The notes: generated from the letters alone by a model not told the origin. Counted from the stretch's first letter, positions 37,834-48,434 are shown. The stretch: 64,000 bases of DNA from Bacillus fonticola (GCF_012955605.1 NZ_CP052135.1:3095450-3159449); one strand, 5' to 3'. Numbers and translations are program-made.

Positions 37834-38802
37834 TTGAAATTAGGTGTATTTACTGTTCTATTTGCGCAAAAGTCATTTGAAGACATGTTAGATTACGTAA
37901 AAGAATCAGGACTAGATGCTGTAGAAATTGGAACAGGTGGCTACCCTGGAACGGATCACTGTCCCATTGATGAACTGTTAGAGGACGTAGATAAACGCAA
38001 CCAATATTTAGATGCGGTGACCTCTCGTGGATTAACAATCAGTGCCTTTAGCTGTCACGGAAATCCTGTGAGTCCCGACCCTACCTTTGCCAAAAAAAGC
38101 GATGAGGACTTGCGAAAAAGTATCCATTTGGCGCAACTGATGGGTGTTCCTGTCGTCAACACGTTCTCTGGAACACCAGGCGCAGACGAAGAGGCAAAGC
38201 AGCCAAACTGGCCTGTTGCCCCATGGCCAAATGAATATGGCGACATTTTATCATGGCAATGGGAAAATAAACTGATCCCTTACTGGAAAGAGATTTCCGG
38301 AATCGCGAAAGAAGCAAACGTGAAAATTGGCCTTGAATTGCACGGAGGCTTTTCGGTTCACACCCCCTACACGATGCTAAAACTACGCGCAGCAACGAAC
38401 GAGTACATAGGGGCTAACCTTGACCCAAGTCACTTATGGTGGCAGGGCATCGACCCAGTGGGCGCCATCAAAATTCTTGGAAAAGAGAATGCGATTCATC
38501 ACTTCCACGCAAAAGACACGTACATCGACCAAGACAACGTAAACATGTACGGTCTAACAGATATGCAACCATACAACGAAATTCGGACGCGTGCATGGAG
38601 CTTCCGTTCTGTTGGCACAGGACATTCCGTTCAGGAGTGGTCAAACATCATAAGTGCCCTTCGCACGTATGGGTATGACTACGTGGTTAGCATCGAACAC
38701 GAGGACCCACTCATGAGCATCGACGAAGGCTTTAGGCGGGCTGTGGCCAACTTAAAGTCGGTGAACATAAAGGAACAGCCTGCTGATATGTGGTGGCTGT
38801 AA
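37834..38802 (+). CDS. Sugar phosphate isomerase/epimerase-like TIM-barrel protein
   Basis: 322 residues, xylose-isomerase-like (AP endonuclease 2) barrel. Candidate metal ligands: Glu in IGLELHGGFS, Asp in GANLDPSHLWW, His in HHFHAKDTY and Glu in VVSIEHEDP. Relatives include IolE, keto-sugar epimerases and the DgpB/C-type deglycosidases that cleave 3-keto-glycosides. TTG start at 37834 with AAGGAGGAG 6 bases upstream. Last gene of the operon. Confidence 0.87.
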   Translation: MKLGVFTVLFAQKSFEDMLDYVKESGLDAVEIGTGGYPGTDHCPIDELLEDVDKRNQYLDAVTSRGLTISAFSCHGNPVSPDPTFAKKSDEDLRKSIHLAQLMGVPVVNTFSGTPGADEEAKQPNWPVAPWPNEYGDILSWQWENKLIPYWKEISGIAKEANVKIGLELHGGFSVHTPYTMLKLRAATNEYIGANLDPSHLWWQGIDPVGAIKILGKENAIHHFHAKDTYIDQDNVNMYGLTDMQPYNEIRTRAWSFRSVGTGHSVQEWSNIISALRTYGYDYVVSIEHEDPLMSIDEGFRRAVANLKSVNIKEQPADMWWL

Positions 38803-38842
38803 TAAAGTTCGGAGCGACCAGTCTTATAATTTGACAGCTAGA

Positions 38843-38880
38843 AAAAAACTGCTGAGGCACAGCACTCAGCAGTTTTTTTT
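38843..38880. terminator. Bidirectional terminator, island operon and rplI
   Basis: AAACTGCTGAG pairs with CTCAGCAGTTT, flanked by long A and T runs. It serves both the island operon (plus) and rplI (minus), which converge here. Confidence 0.92.
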
Positions 38881-38888
38881 CTAGCTCT

Positions 38889-39335
38889 TTATTGTTCCGT
38901 AACATGAACCTTCAAAGTCGCCGTCACATCCGTATGGAGCTTCACTGGTACGTTCGTGTATCCTAATGAGCGGATCGCATCGTCTAGCTCCATTTTGCGC
39001 TTATCAATTTTAATTTTATGTGTTTTCTTCAGTTCTTCGCCGATTTGTTTGCTCGTTACAGATCCGAAAAGGCGACCTCCTTCTCCTGATTTCGCTTTGA
39101 GCTCGACTGTTAAAGCTTCTAAAGTAGCCTTGAGCTTCTTCGCTTCTTCCAGCTCTTCTTCCGCTTCCTTCTCCTTTTTCTTCTCCTGTGCTTCGAGGTG
39201 CTTCACGTTCGCATTATTTGCTTCGACAGCATGACCGTTCTTAATCAAAAAGTTTTGAGCATATCCATCGGCAACATTTTTCACATCACCTTTTTTTCCT
39301 TTTCCCTTGACGTCACGCAAAAATATAACCTTCAT
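38889..39335 (-). CDS. rplI: 50S ribosomal protein L9
   Basis: 148 residues, exact family length. N-terminal RNA-binding domain [31 protein letters not shown], long connecting helix rich in Lys/Glu, and C-terminal domain ending [11 protein letters not shown] overlaps the gdpP stop codon as ATGA, so it is translationally coupled to gdpP. Confidence 0.98.
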   Translation of the reverse strand: MKVIFLRDVKGKGKKGDVKNVADGYAQNFLIKNGHAVEANNANVKHLEAQEKKKEKEAEEELEEAKKLKATLEALTVELKAKSGEGGRLFGSVTSKQIGEELKKTHKIKIDKRKMELDDAIRSLGYTNVPVKLHTDVTATLKVHVTEQ

Positions 39336-41305
39336 GATTTCTCTCCTCCTTCTACATACTGATCCAATACATTTTTCAGGCGCTTTTCAGCTTGTTCAAT
39401 TGAGTGGTTCGAAAGCTGTGTTGCGGCATTTGTCAAATGACCGCCCCCGTCTAATGCCTCCATGATAACTTGTACGTTCACTTCCCCAAGAGAGCGGGCA
39501 CTAATTCCGACGACCCCAGCTGATCGTTCAGAGAGAACAAAGGAAGCGGCTACCTCATCCATCGTAAGTAATGTGTCTGCTGCTTGTGCAATGAGAACGG
39601 GGTCGATTTGTTCCCCTTCATCGGCTGTTGCAATCGCAATTCCTTCTTTATAAAAATAAACTGATTCAATTAGTTTTGCACGCCTCACATACGTCGCTAC
39701 ATTCTCTTTTAAAAACTTTTGGACAAGTACCGTATCCGCCCCTTGAGAGCGTAAGTACGAAGCAGCATCAAACGTACGTGATCCTGTGCGCAAGGTGAAA
39801 CTTTTCGTATCCACAATGATCCCTGCCAATAACGCTGTAGCCTCTAACATCGACAGTCGCCCCGTTTTTGGCTGATACTCCAATAATTCCGTAATCAGTT
39901 CTGCTGTGGAGGATGCGTACGGTTCCATATAAACAAGTACAGGTTGATGAATAAATTCTTCTGCTCTCCGGTGGTGATCAATGACGACCACTTGCTCGAC
40001 TCGTTGCAGTAGCGCCTCACTGATGACGAGCGACGGCTTATGAGTATCCACAACAATCAGTAAAGAATGGTCTGTAGCCATCTCCATTGCTTGTTCTGGT
40101 GTAATCATACGAGAATACAAATCTGGATTCTTTTTGGCCTCGTTAAGCAGTCGCTTCACCCCTGAATCGATGTCCTCTTGGTCCATCACAATGTACCCTT
40201 CTTGCTGGTTCATCTGCACAATCTTCCAAATCCCGATGGCTGAACCAATCGCATCCATGTCAGGTCGTTTATGCCCCATAATAAACACCTTATCAGTGCC
40301 GAGAACAAGTTCTCGAAGTGCATGGGAAATGACACGCGCACGCACCCTCGTACGTTTTTCCATTGGGTTCGTTTTTCCACCATAAAATTTAACGCGACCG
40401 TTTGGCTGTTTGATCGCTACTTGGTCACCACCGCGCCCAAGCGCCAAGTCTAAACTCGATTGCGCTAACCCCCCAAGTTCTGGGAATGAAGACACACCTG
40501 CACCAATGCCCATACTGAGCGTAAGCGAGACACTCTCCTTTGCGGTAACCTCTCGAACATCGTCTAAAATAGCGAATTTCCCGCGTTCAAAATCGTGCAA
40601 CACTTCTTCATGAAATACGGCAAGAAAGCGATCTGACGACACACGTTTCAAAAAGACGCCATTTTCACTTGCCCACTTGTTCAACATTTGCGTAACTAAG
40701 CTATTCAAACTGCTTCTGGTTGGATCATCCATCCCTTGCGTCATCTCATCATAATTATCTAGAACGATAATAGCTAATACGGTGCGCTCGTTCTCATACC
40801 GTCGCTCCATCTCTTTTTGTTCTGTTACGTCAAAGAAATAGAGTAACTTTTCATCACGTTTGTAGACCACTTGAAAGCGCCGTCCGGAAAGTGAAATAGT
40901 ATCAATCTCAATATCCTGCTTTACAATTGGAATTAACACATCCCCAATATCGTACAGCGATCGCCCGATAAGAGATTCTTCTTTAAAGCAAGAGGACATA
41001 AACCGATTGGCCCACTCGATGTAATATTCATCGTTAATGAGCATGATCCCGATAGGCATCTCAAGCAATGCTTCGTCGCCTACTTTTTTTACCCGGTGAC
41101 TAAGGGTACTAACGTATTCTTCTAAGCTCTTTCGTGTTTGAATATCGTGATAAAATGCCAACACAAACAGTCCGACAAAGCAGACAAAGCCAACAAGTCC
41201 CACCCTCCAGTCGTAAAACGCCAAAGCACTTACGGTAGCGAGAGACACAACCAGTAACCCCATAAGTGGGATATGGCTGAATTTGCTTTTCAAAAATGGT
41301 GGCAT
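39332..41305 (-). CDS. gdpP: Cyclic-di-AMP phosphodiesterase GdpP (YybT)
   Basis: 657 residues from the ATG at 41305 (AGGGAG 9 bases upstream). Two N-terminal membrane helices, a PAS-like domain, a degenerate GGDEF domain ([20 protein letters not shown]) and DHH/DHHA1 domains with [22 protein letters not shown] and VVIDHHRR. Degrades c-di-AMP, the messenger for potassium and wall homeostasis. Lies between yybS and rplI as in B. subtilis. Confidence 0.96.
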   Translation of the reverse strand: MPPFLKSKFSHIPLMGLLVVSLATVSALAFYDWRVGLVGFVCFVGLFVLAFYHDIQTRKSLEEYVSTLSHRVKKVGDEALLEMPIGIMLINDEYYIEWANRFMSSCFKEESLIGRSLYDIGDVLIPIVKQDIEIDTISLSGRRFQVVYKRDEKLLYFFDVTEQKEMERRYENERTVLAIIVLDNYDEMTQGMDDPTRSSLNSLVTQMLNKWASENGVFLKRVSSDRFLAVFHEEVLHDFERGKFAILDDVREVTAKESVSLTLSMGIGAGVSSFPELGGLAQSSLDLALGRGGDQVAIKQPNGRVKFYGGKTNPMEKRTRVRARVISHALRELVLGTDKVFIMGHKRPDMDAIGSAIGIWKIVQMNQQEGYIVMDQEDIDSGVKRLLNEAKKNPDLYSRMITPEQAMEMATDHSLLIVVDTHKPSLVISEALLQRVEQVVVIDHHRRAEEFIHQPVLVYMEPYASSTAELITELLEYQPKTGRLSMLEATALLAGIIVDTKSFTLRTGSRTFDAASYLRSQGADTVLVQKFLKENVATYVRRAKLIESVYFYKEGIAIATADEGEQIDPVLIAQAADTLLTMDEVAASFVLSERSAGVVGISARSLGEVNVQVIMEALDGGGHLTNAATQLSNHSIEQAEKRLKNVLDQYVEGGEKS

Positions 41306-41325
41306 GCTTCCCAACTCCCTTTACG

Positions 41326-42264
41326 CTATGTCTTCTTCTGAATTCGTGAGCGTAAGTCAAATCCTATGTCTATTATACCTAATAGCATCAAGACAAAAAA
41401 TCCCAATGGAATGAGAAATACAGCAACCGTTAATAAAACGAGGATTGTCTTTGACCATTTCTTCGTTTTTCCGTAAAAATGCAGGAACGTGAGACCTTGG
41501 AAAAACATTAACAACTGCATGAGGAATAATCCGTTTAACACGATCGGATATAGAACCCCAGATGGATCAGTTACAACAAATTGCAACACCAGAATAATTA
41601 AGTAATACCAAATAATAGACCTTGGCAAACTTAAATCATGAAACCCACTCCACCTGGGTGCGTCCACCTGCATTCGACGGGCAAGTGGTACATTAATGGC
41701 TTGCAAGATCAATACCATAACAAATGAGGAGATAATCAGCAGCGTCGGTATGAGCTGTTGAAATAAATCGATCGTTCCCGCTATTTGTTCTTCAAAGGCT
41801 TCTGCGTTCTCCGGTGATGTAGCAGATAGAATAGAAGAGACTTGTCCCATAGAATCTTCCACTGTCGTAAACATTTCCTCCACTATGTTTATTTCAAAAA
41901 ACACGATGGAAGTAGCGTATTGAATAACGACAGCAATTAGGAAAATAACCGTCGTAGACAGTAACAGCTGCATACGTGGCCATTTCTTCTGCAATGCATA
42001 GCCCATCATCATTCCCGTAAGACCAAAAGTAATAGGAACGATCAGCGCTAAAGGAGTTCCGACTAACACGGTCAACACACAACCAACACCAAACATTAGA
42101 AATGATGCTGCTCCACCAAACCGATAAGTAAAGATGAGGAATGGTAATGGGAGAAAGAACGTTAGAATGAACCCGAGAAAGGGGATGTTTAAAACGACAA
42201 GGAGGAGAACGGTATAGACCGCAAGTAACACGGCTCCTTGCGTAAGCATTTGTGTACGATTCAA
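41326..42264 (-). CDS. yybS: DUF2232 membrane protein YybS
   Basis: 312 residues with about eight membrane helices and no soluble domain. Function unsettled; conserved upstream of gdpP in Bacillus. TTG start at 42264, AGGAGG 8 bases upstream. 20 bp before gdpP, so co-transcribed. Confidence 0.88.
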   Translation of the reverse strand: MNRTQMLTQGAVLLAVYTVLLLVVLNIPFLGFILTFFLPLPFLIFTYRFGGAASFLMFGVGCVLTVLVGTPLALIVPITFGLTGMMMGYALQKKWPRMQLLLSTTVIFLIAVVIQYATSIVFFEINIVEEMFTTVEDSMGQVSSILSATSPENAEAFEEQIAGTIDLFQQLIPTLLIISSFVMVLILQAINVPLARRMQVDAPRWSGFHDLSLPRSIIWYYLIILVLQFVVTDPSGVLYPIVLNGLFLMQLLMFFQGLTFLHFYGKTKKWSKTILVLLTVAVFLIPLGFFVLMLLGIIDIGFDLRSRIQKKT

Positions 42265-42375
42265 CTTGTGTCCTCCTTACAACTTCCTACTATGTAACGC
42301 TACTTATCACTATTTTACTAATCTAAACTATTCTGTTCAACTTATGTTACTTTGGATACCGATTCACTAATATGA

Positions 42376-42411
42376 AAAAAAGACCTGAAGATCGCTTTCT
42401 TCAGGTCTTTT
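42376..42411 (-). terminator. Terminator of the rpsF-ssb-rpsR operon
   Basis: AAAAGACCTGAAGA pairs with TCTTCAGGTCTTTT in a 14-bp stem, closed by T-runs. It lies 17 bp after the rpsR stop. Confidence 0.93.
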
Positions 42412-42427
42412 CGTGTATTGTGCAAGC

Positions 42428-42667
<240 letters not shown>

Positions 42668-42694
42668 TCACTCCTTTTTACTGAGACATGTTCA

Positions 42695-43228
42695 TTAAAA
42701 CGGTAAATCATCGTCCGAAATGTCGATCGGTTCACCATTTTTCGTGAAAGGATCGTCATCATCGAGTCGTGTGTAGTCTTTTTGGTTGTTGTTTTGTCTA
42801 GATGGTTGCGGTTGTTGGCTATATCCTCCACCACCGTTGTATTCACGTTCACGAGGTGGCTCGCCATACGGAGAAACAGACCCGCCACCACCACCGGAGC
42901 CTTGTGCGTTTCGCGGTTCTAAAAACTGCACACTTTCTGCATTCACTTCAGTTATATAGACACGGCGTCCATCTTGTCCTTCAAAGTTGCGCGTTTGAAT
43001 GCGTCCATCAACACCTGCTAAGCTTCCCTTTTTCAAGAAATTAGCGACGTTTTCGGCTTGCTTTCGCCACACAACACAGTTAATAAAATCCGCTTCCTTC
43101 TCCCCTTGTTGGTTCGAGAAAGGGCGATTAACAGCGAGTGTAAATGTCGCTACAGCTACACCGTTTGGCGTATATCGCAAATCAGGATCCTTTGTCAGAC
43201 GGCCCACTAGAACGATACGGTTCAGCAT
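42695..43228 (-). CDS. ssb: Single-stranded DNA-binding protein SsbA
   Basis: 177 residues from the ATG at 43228 ([20 protein letters not shown]). OB fold with [10 protein letters not shown] and [17 protein letters not shown], then a Gly/Gln/Asn-rich linker and the acidic tip DISDDDLPF that recruits replication and repair proteins. A perfect parS site lies 33 bp upstream, in the rpsF-ssb gap. Confidence 0.97.
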   Translation of the reverse strand: MLNRIVLVGRLTKDPDLRYTPNGVAVATFTLAVNRPFSNQQGEKEADFINCVVWRKQAENVANFLKKGSLAGVDGRIQTRNFEGQDGRRVYITEVNAESVQFLEPRNAQGSGGGGGSVSPYGEPPREREYNGGGGYSQQPQPSRQNNNQKDYTRLDDDDPFTKNGEPIDISDDDLPF

Positions 43229-43260
43229 CGACAAACAACTCCTCTTCTAACTACTTACTT

Positions 43261-43276
43261 TGTTTCACGTGAAACA
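43261..43276. promoter_or_regulatory. parS: parS site (perfect)
   Basis: TGTTTCACGTGAAACA, a perfect 16-bp palindrome matching Bacillus parS, between rpsF and ssb inside the operon. Confidence 0.95.
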
Positions 43277-43288
43277 ATTTTTTATTTA

Positions 43289-43576
43289 TTATTCTTCTTC
43301 TTTAATCACGATGTGACGAAGAATATCGTCATTGATTCGTGCAAGACGGTCAAATTCATTAACTGCTTCATTCGTCGCGTTTGCTTTCACAATGTGGTAG
43401 TAGCCATCACGAAAATCGTTAATTTCGTAAGCTAAGCGGCGTTTTCCCCACTCTTTAGATTCTGTGATCTCCGCACCGTTATCTGTCAAAAGCGTGTCAA
43501 AGCGCTCTGTTAACGCTTTTTTCGCTTCTTCTTCAATGTTTGGGCGGATGATGTACATCACTTCATAAGCTCTCAT
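43289..43576 (-). CDS. rpsF: 30S ribosomal protein S6
   Basis: 95 residues, family length: [40 protein letters not shown]. First gene of rpsF-ssb-rpsR. ATG at 43576 with AAGGAGGTG upstream. The operon leader contains a hairpin that may be the S6:S18 autoregulatory site. Confidence 0.98.
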   Translation of the reverse strand: MRAYEVMYIIRPNIEEEAKKALTERFDTLLTDNGAEITESKEWGKRRLAYEINDFRDGYYHIVKANATNEAVNEFDRLARINDDILRHIVIKEEE

Positions 43577-43589
43577 CCGTAGTCACCTC

Positions 43590-43688
43590 CTTATGGACTG
43601 TACGGCTCTTCTCTTTACAGAAGAGCAAGGAGCAATGCTTTCATTACTCACAATATAGCATTGTAGCACAAGTACCTAGAAAAGACAA
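43590..43688 (-). promoter_or_regulatory. rpsF promoter and possible S6:S18 leader
   Basis: Minus strand: -35 TTGTCT (43683-43688), 16-bp spacer, -10 TACAAT (43661-43666). In the leader GCTCTTCT and AGAAGAGC form a stem immediately followed by CCGTAC. A CCG triplet beside a stem is a hallmark of S6:S18 binding sites; the full consensus was not verified. Confidence 0.5.
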
Positions 43689-44037
43689 TCTCTTCTCGGT
43701 GTCTGCAGCTATGAGGAGTAAATATAGATAGTTATATGGCAGCTTTCAATTTTACATGTTAAAATTTACCATATACATCAAGTTATTTTTTTGCCAAAAA
43801 AGTAATCCTAAATTAATTTTTATCTATTTTATTTTTGGCTCTAATTAAAAGCAGGCTGTTGATTTCCGTTCCAGGTGCTCGCTTTCCGCGGGGTGGGCGG
43901 TGAGCCTCCTCATCGCTGCGCTCTTGCGGGGTCTCACCTGTCCCACTAATCCCGCAGGAGTCGGCACCTTCCACTCCAACCAACAGGGTGCTAAGTATTA
44001 ATTTTGCTTCTTATCACACCCTTTGTTATAGTGAAGT
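43689..44037. other. Intergenic region upstream of rpsF
   Basis: AT-rich DNA followed by a GC-rich foldback repeat (43856-43987). No gene is supported. Confidence 0.45.
43856..43987. repeat. GC-rich foldback repeat, copy 3
   Basis: Runs from CTGTTGATTTCCGTTCCAGG to CACTCCAACCAACAG. Shares GCTCGCTTTCCGCGG, GTGAGCCTCCTC and TTGCGGGGTCTCACCTGTCC with copy 1 (reverse strand). The ends pair as CTGTTG.TT / AA.CAACAG. Confidence 0.8.
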
Positions 44038-44414
44038 TTAAGTGAATCTTATTTGAATTGGCTTTGCTAATTCAGCTACATCCTCGTCTGTTACCGTGCG
44101 ACCGCGAATCGCTTCTAACAGGTTCGAGGATTTTTCTTTTGCTGTTTTTTTCAACTGTTTCCATACGCTAGACCCTTTTTCGTATAGCTGCATCAACATG
44201 TCCGCAATCTGGATGAGAAGATAATGATTTTTCATCGCTTGGTACTGGTGGCTATTAGGGTGTTCAATAAAATAACGCGTATTTTTTTGTTGATTAAACC
44301 TTGATTCTCGATCTTCCAACGGCTTCGACCTACTGAAACCAGCCATTCTGCATTGTTCTTGTTCACTTTCATATTCGTGATAAAGACAAATTGTCGACTT
44401 GTTCCTTCTTCTGT

Positions 44415-44423
44415 TTCGAACTT
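44415..44423. repeat. Target-site duplication of IS copy D
   Basis: TTCGAACTT occurs at 44415-44423 and again at 45818-45826, a 9-bp direct repeat on both sides of the element. Removing the element and one repeat restores the reading frame SKFETEEG of the host transposase. Confidence 0.95.
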
Positions 44424-45817
44424 CACTAGCGTTGCATAAAACAGAAATACAATATTAATTTAAATATTCTGAACTATATCTAACTCTGAAATTGCGAAAA
44501 AGACAAACATCATATAAAGGTGACGCTGTCCATTTGGTAATAAATGTATTAAAGTCCTCTGGCTTTTTGTCCGACCAACATATGTATATTCATGTAGGCA
44601 GCATGACTTCAGTTAATTCGCTATAACTGGAGAAAACGAGCGCTCTGAGCTTTGTGAAAATTTGATACATCGTAAGCTTGGTTTTACTTTCAAGCTTCAC
44701 AAGTACTAGTAAACTGTATGCAATCATGGCGATATAAAGCTGATTCCACGCAGCCTGCTCGGTGCGGCCATGAATATGATTTACCTGTAAATGCTGTTTC
44801 ATCCACTTGAACTGTAACTCGATCTGCCATCGGGAACGGTATAACTCTGAGATGTCATGTGCCGATAAATCAAAGCGATTTGTGATAATACGATAAAATT
44901 TCCCTTTTTCATCTCTGAATTCAATCAGACGTAAATGATGCTTCATTTTGTTTTGTTGAGAGCCAATTTTAACGAGTGATTCCCGTATACCACCCTGGTC
45001 AAGGTGATCGTAGATCACTTCCCTATAATCCACAACTGTATTTGATTTGATTCTTGTCGCGAAGTAGATACCCTCTTTACACCAAGCATCAAATAACATG
45101 AAATCAAAGTAACCACGATCAAAAACGTATGTCACACCTGGTTCAGTTATGAAGTGCCGCCATTCTTTGATATCTGAACGTTCGGCAGGGGAAACCGTCA
45201 GCTTTGTTGGTAGAACATCGCGTTCGTTGATAAATTCCACAAGTAAATGTAGTTTTAATCCCGACTTGGTTTCTCGAAATTTAGCCCACTTATAAAGGTT
45301 TAGGCTAAGCGGAACAGTAGACGAATCAAGCAATTGTACGTTTGGTATCGTACGCTTATGTCCGGATGACACTGTGCGAATTTGCAGGATTAAGGACTGC
45401 CAAACTTCTGAAAGAATCGTAGAGTCGACATGCCTATTTTTCCTAGATAGCTGTGATGGACTGATATGATCCAACCCGATTTCCTTTTGGAAATCTTTCA
45501 TCAACAGATCGTCGCTAATCGCTCTTAAACCGCTGCGGTTTTGGAGTTGCGCATACAAAAACAGAAGCACGTAACGCTTTGTTGTAAGCTTTTTTGTATA
45601 GCGATCAAAAGATTTATCATGTGACATTTCATCGAATAAGGTACTTTCTAAGGGCTCTACCCATTTACCAAATGAAGTTAATAGTGTAAACTTGTCCATG
45701 CTGAATTCCTTTATAGTGGATTTGGACAGGCTACCACCTATCCCTCTATTATAAAGGATTTTTTTATGTCTTCTTTAGATGACAGAATTGCCAGAAAGTA
45801 TTTATGCAACGCTAGTG
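44424..45817 (-). mobile_element. IS4-family insertion sequence, complete (copy D)
   Basis: 1394 bp with the same 17-bp terminal repeats as copies B and C. Its own 9-bp direct repeats show simple transposition with no later rearrangement. Confidence 0.97.
44590..45699 (-). CDS. IS4-family DDE transposase (copy D)
   Basis: 369 residues, identical to copies B and C, with complete DDE and YREK residues. Start ATG 45699, Shine-Dalgarno in the protective hairpin. Confidence 0.95.
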   Translation of the reverse strand: MDKFTLLTSFGKWVEPLESTLFDEMSHDKSFDRYTKKLTTKRYVLLFLYAQLQNRSGLRAISDDLLMKDFQKEIGLDHISPSQLSRKNRHVDSTILSEVWQSLILQIRTVSSGHKRTIPNVQLLDSSTVPLSLNLYKWAKFRETKSGLKLHLLVEFINERDVLPTKLTVSPAERSDIKEWRHFITEPGVTYVFDRGYFDFMLFDAWCKEGIYFATRIKSNTVVDYREVIYDHLDQGGIRESLVKIGSQQNKMKHHLRLIEFRDEKGKFYRIITNRFDLSAHDISELYRSRWQIELQFKWMKQHLQVNHIHGRTEQAAWNQLYIAMIAYSLLVLVKLESKTKLTMYQIFTKLRALVFSSYSELTEVMLPT

Positions 45818-46748
45818 TTCGAACTTAGATTCCAGTACATTCACCATTCTTTTATGATAGGGCATGTCATTGACCCAAAAAAGATGATTCTCCTTTTGAC
45901 CTTTTTCCATCGTTTTTATCGCATAAAAATCGGATGCAATACTTCGTATTCTGCCTTCTTTAAATCGGAAAAGGTATTTCCAGTTGTACTCCTCACAACG
46001 ACTAAATACAGGCTCACATGCGTATAGGCTATCCCCTAAAACACAAATAGGCAGCCTCTTATAGGTCTGCTTGAGCTTCTCCGCTAATCTATGAAATGCC
46101 TTTAATTCGCAATCCTGTTTGGTGACGTTTTCTGATTCATTTTCAATAAATTCCGACCCAATGCTATACACCATATCGCCTACCACTAGCTTGGCTTCCA
46201 ACACATGATGCATGTATACCGTCTGTATTTCTCCTGTTTCCTTGTTCTTATATTCGCGTCTCAAACAATGTTCACAGTGCTTCTTCTCAAAAGAATACAA
46301 CCCGGTGCCGTCAAAGATGACGCCCCAGTATCTCCCTTCTATTTTGTACTGGTCGAAGCACCGCTTATTGAACAGTTCCTTGATCATATAAATCCTGATT
46401 TCTTCTAATTCTGTCACTTCTAATCCAGTTAAAAAGTCGTTAATGGTGTCGTAATGAGGGAATTCTTCCAACTCGTCTAGCTGCAATGTTTTCCTCACAT
46501 TCTCTATACACTCATCCGTATTTAATGCGTCACTCATGCTTCTCATGGAAGTCAAACCCATCACGTTTTTTAACAGAGTGGTATATAAGAGTACTTCTGA
46601 TCCATAGGTAATATAGCTTTTTGATCAGTGATCTTTCACTTTTTTTAGTTTGTGAATTAGATCCTTAGAAATGTCTTTGCGTTTTTGTGAACTCGAAGAA
46701 ATAATTCGTCTCTTTTTCCTGTTTTCTTCTCTCTTTTCTCGTAGCCAT

Positions 46749-47160
46749 AGTAATCCTCCTAAAATGTGCAGTCATATAGCACTTTTGTACCGTTAAATTA
46801 TCTCATATTTAGCACATATTAGGGTCGATAGACGTAGGATTAGCTCGAAGAATTTTTACTCTTCAGTACTGCGGTGTCTGGTTGTAGCGTTGAGTTGTAC
46901 ATACACACGTACTTTATTTTAGGCTTCGTTAAACAAGGCTGTTGATTTCCTCTCCAGGTGCTCGCTTTCCGCGGGACGGGTGGGGAGTCTCCTCGGCTTA
47001 AAAGTGCCTGTGGGGTCTCACCTGACCGCTAATCTCGCAGAACAAGGAAGAAAGGCTAAAGGCGCCACGTCCTGTGGCAACGCCTTCCTGACCCACGTCC
47101 TGTGGGCCTCCGCTCCAATCAACAGTGTGCCAACATTGAACATTGCCTTGTTTCAAGATA
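46749..47160. other. Intergenic region with GC-rich repeat, before ychF end
   Basis: Holds copy 4 of the GC-rich repeat (46939-47123). The open frame across 46980-47210 is repeat-derived. Nothing else is recognised. Confidence 0.45.
46939..47123. repeat. GC-rich foldback repeat, copy 4
   Basis: From CTGTTGATTTCCTCTCCAGG to GCTCCAATCAACAG. The termini pair as CTGTTGATT / AATCAACAG. Longer than copy 3 because it includes an extra GGCGCCACGTCCTGTGG segment that is also found in copy 2. Confidence 0.8.
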
Positions 47161-47162
47161 GA

Positions 47163-47198
47163 AAAACACAACAGCCTCTCACGAAGTTGTTGTGTCTT
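47163..47198 (-). terminator. Terminator of ychF
   Basis: Minus strand: ACACAACAAC and GCTGTTGTGT pair (one mismatch) and are followed by TTTTC, about 30 bp after the stop codon. Confidence 0.75.
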
Positions 47199-47226
47199 AA
47201 AATGTTGTAAATCTAAGCCCTTGTCA

Positions 47227-48327
47227 TCAGACGTTAAAACGAAAATGAATCACGTCGCCATCTTTCACAATGTACTCTTTTCCTTCTAAACGAACTTTCC
47301 CTGCTTCTTTTGCTTGTCCCATCGTACCTGCTGCGACAAGGTCGTCGTAGGAAACTGTTTCCGCGCGGATGAAGCCTCGTTCGAAGTCTGTATGAATGAT
47401 CCCCGCACACGCAGGGGCCTTCATCCCATGGCGAAACGTCCACGCACGCACTTCTTGCACCCCGGCTGTAAAGTAAGTTGCCAGTCCGAGTAAGTTATAC
47501 GCAGCCCGAATCAATTGATCCAGACCAGATTCTTCGATGCCTAGCTCTTCAAGAAACATGTCCTTTTCTTCGCCCTCAAGCTCAGCAATTTCAGACTCAA
47601 TTTTTGCACAAATAACGATCACTTCTGCGCTGTCCCCTTTGGCAAATTCTCGAACCTGTTGCACAAATTTGTTCCCATTTGCATCAGCCACTTCGTCTTC
47701 ACCGACGTTGGCCACGTACAAAACAGGCTTGGAAGTAAGGAGATGAAGTCCTTTTACTATTCTTTGTTGCTCTTCCGTAAACTCTACTGATCGCGCAGGC
47801 TTCTCTTCCTCAAATGCGTCTTTTAACTTCTTGAGGATGTCGTATTCATTGGCAGCATCCTTGTCCTTTTGTTTGGCAAGTTTCTCGACACGACCAATCC
47901 GTTTATCAACTGTCTCCATGTCGGCAAGTATGAGCTCCAAATTAATGGTCTCAATGTCTGCTATCGGATCCACTTGACCAGAGACGTGCGTAATATTGTC
48001 ATCAGCAAAACAACGCACTACTTGGCAAATGGCATCAACTTGACGGATATGAGACAAGAACTGGTTCCCAAGACCTTCTCCTTTGCTTGCCCCCTTCACG
48101 ATGCCGGCAATATCTGTGAATTCAAACGCTGTCGGTACTGTCTTCTTCGGCTGTACGAGCTCCGTTAGTTTTTGCAGTCTGCTATCCGGTACTTCTACGA
48201 TCCCGACGTTGGGATCAATTGTACAAAACGGGTAGTTCGCACTCTCTGCCCCCGCTTGTGTAATGGCATTAAATAACGTCGATTTCCCCACGTTTGGCAA
48301 ACCAACAATTCCTGCTGTCAACGCCAT
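47227..48327 (-). CDS. ychF: Redox-regulated ATPase YchF
   Basis: 366 residues from the ATG at 48327 (MALTAGIVGLPNVGKSTLFN); GAGGAG is 8 bases upstream. Obg-like P-loop protein that prefers ATP: G1 GLPNVGKS, G3 DIAGIVKGAS, and a C-terminal TGS-like domain ending DGDVIHFRFNV. Binds ribosomes and responds to oxidative stress. Matches YyaF of B. subtilis in length and place. Confidence 0.96.
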   Translation of the reverse strand: MALTAGIVGLPNVGKSTLFNAITQAGAESANYPFCTIDPNVGIVEVPDSRLQKLTELVQPKKTVPTAFEFTDIAGIVKGASKGEGLGNQFLSHIRQVDAICQVVRCFADDNITHVSGQVDPIADIETINLELILADMETVDKRIGRVEKLAKQKDKDAANEYDILKKLKDAFEEEKPARSVEFTEEQQRIVKGLHLLTSKPVLYVANVGEDEVADANGNKFVQQVREFAKGDSAEVIVICAKIESEIAELEGEEKDMFLEELGIEESGLDQLIRAAYNLLGLATYFTAGVQEVRAWTFRHGMKAPACAGIIHTDFERGFIRAETVSYDDLVAAGTMGQAKEAGKVRLEGKEYIVKDGDVIHFRFNV

Positions 48328-48434
48328 ACTATACACTCCTCTCAACAATAAATCATCTATAGTGAAATTAGTTCATTCCTAAATGCATCCCCTCCAGTAT
48401 AGTGATTGCCACAATAAAAGACAACTCCTACAAT

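Larger units (their letters stand above)
44038..46748 (-). pseudogene. DDE transposase, dead and split by IS copy D
   Basis: Starts near the ATG at 46748 (AGGAGG upstream). A frameshift and an in-frame TGA after KKVKDH interrupt the N-terminus, then a 250-residue open part follows (SMSDALNTDECIENVRKTLQ, GVIFDGTGLY, VLGDSLYACEPVF). IS copy D (44424-45817) then splits it within SKFE. It resumes as TEEGTSRQFVFITNM, RSRWKIENQG, with another frameshift before NQQKNTRYFIEH, and ends at 44038. Asp in FDGTG, Asp in LGDSL and Glu in RWKIENQG look like the DDE triad. Family not assigned beyond the IS4-like DDE superfamily. Confidence 0.8.
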
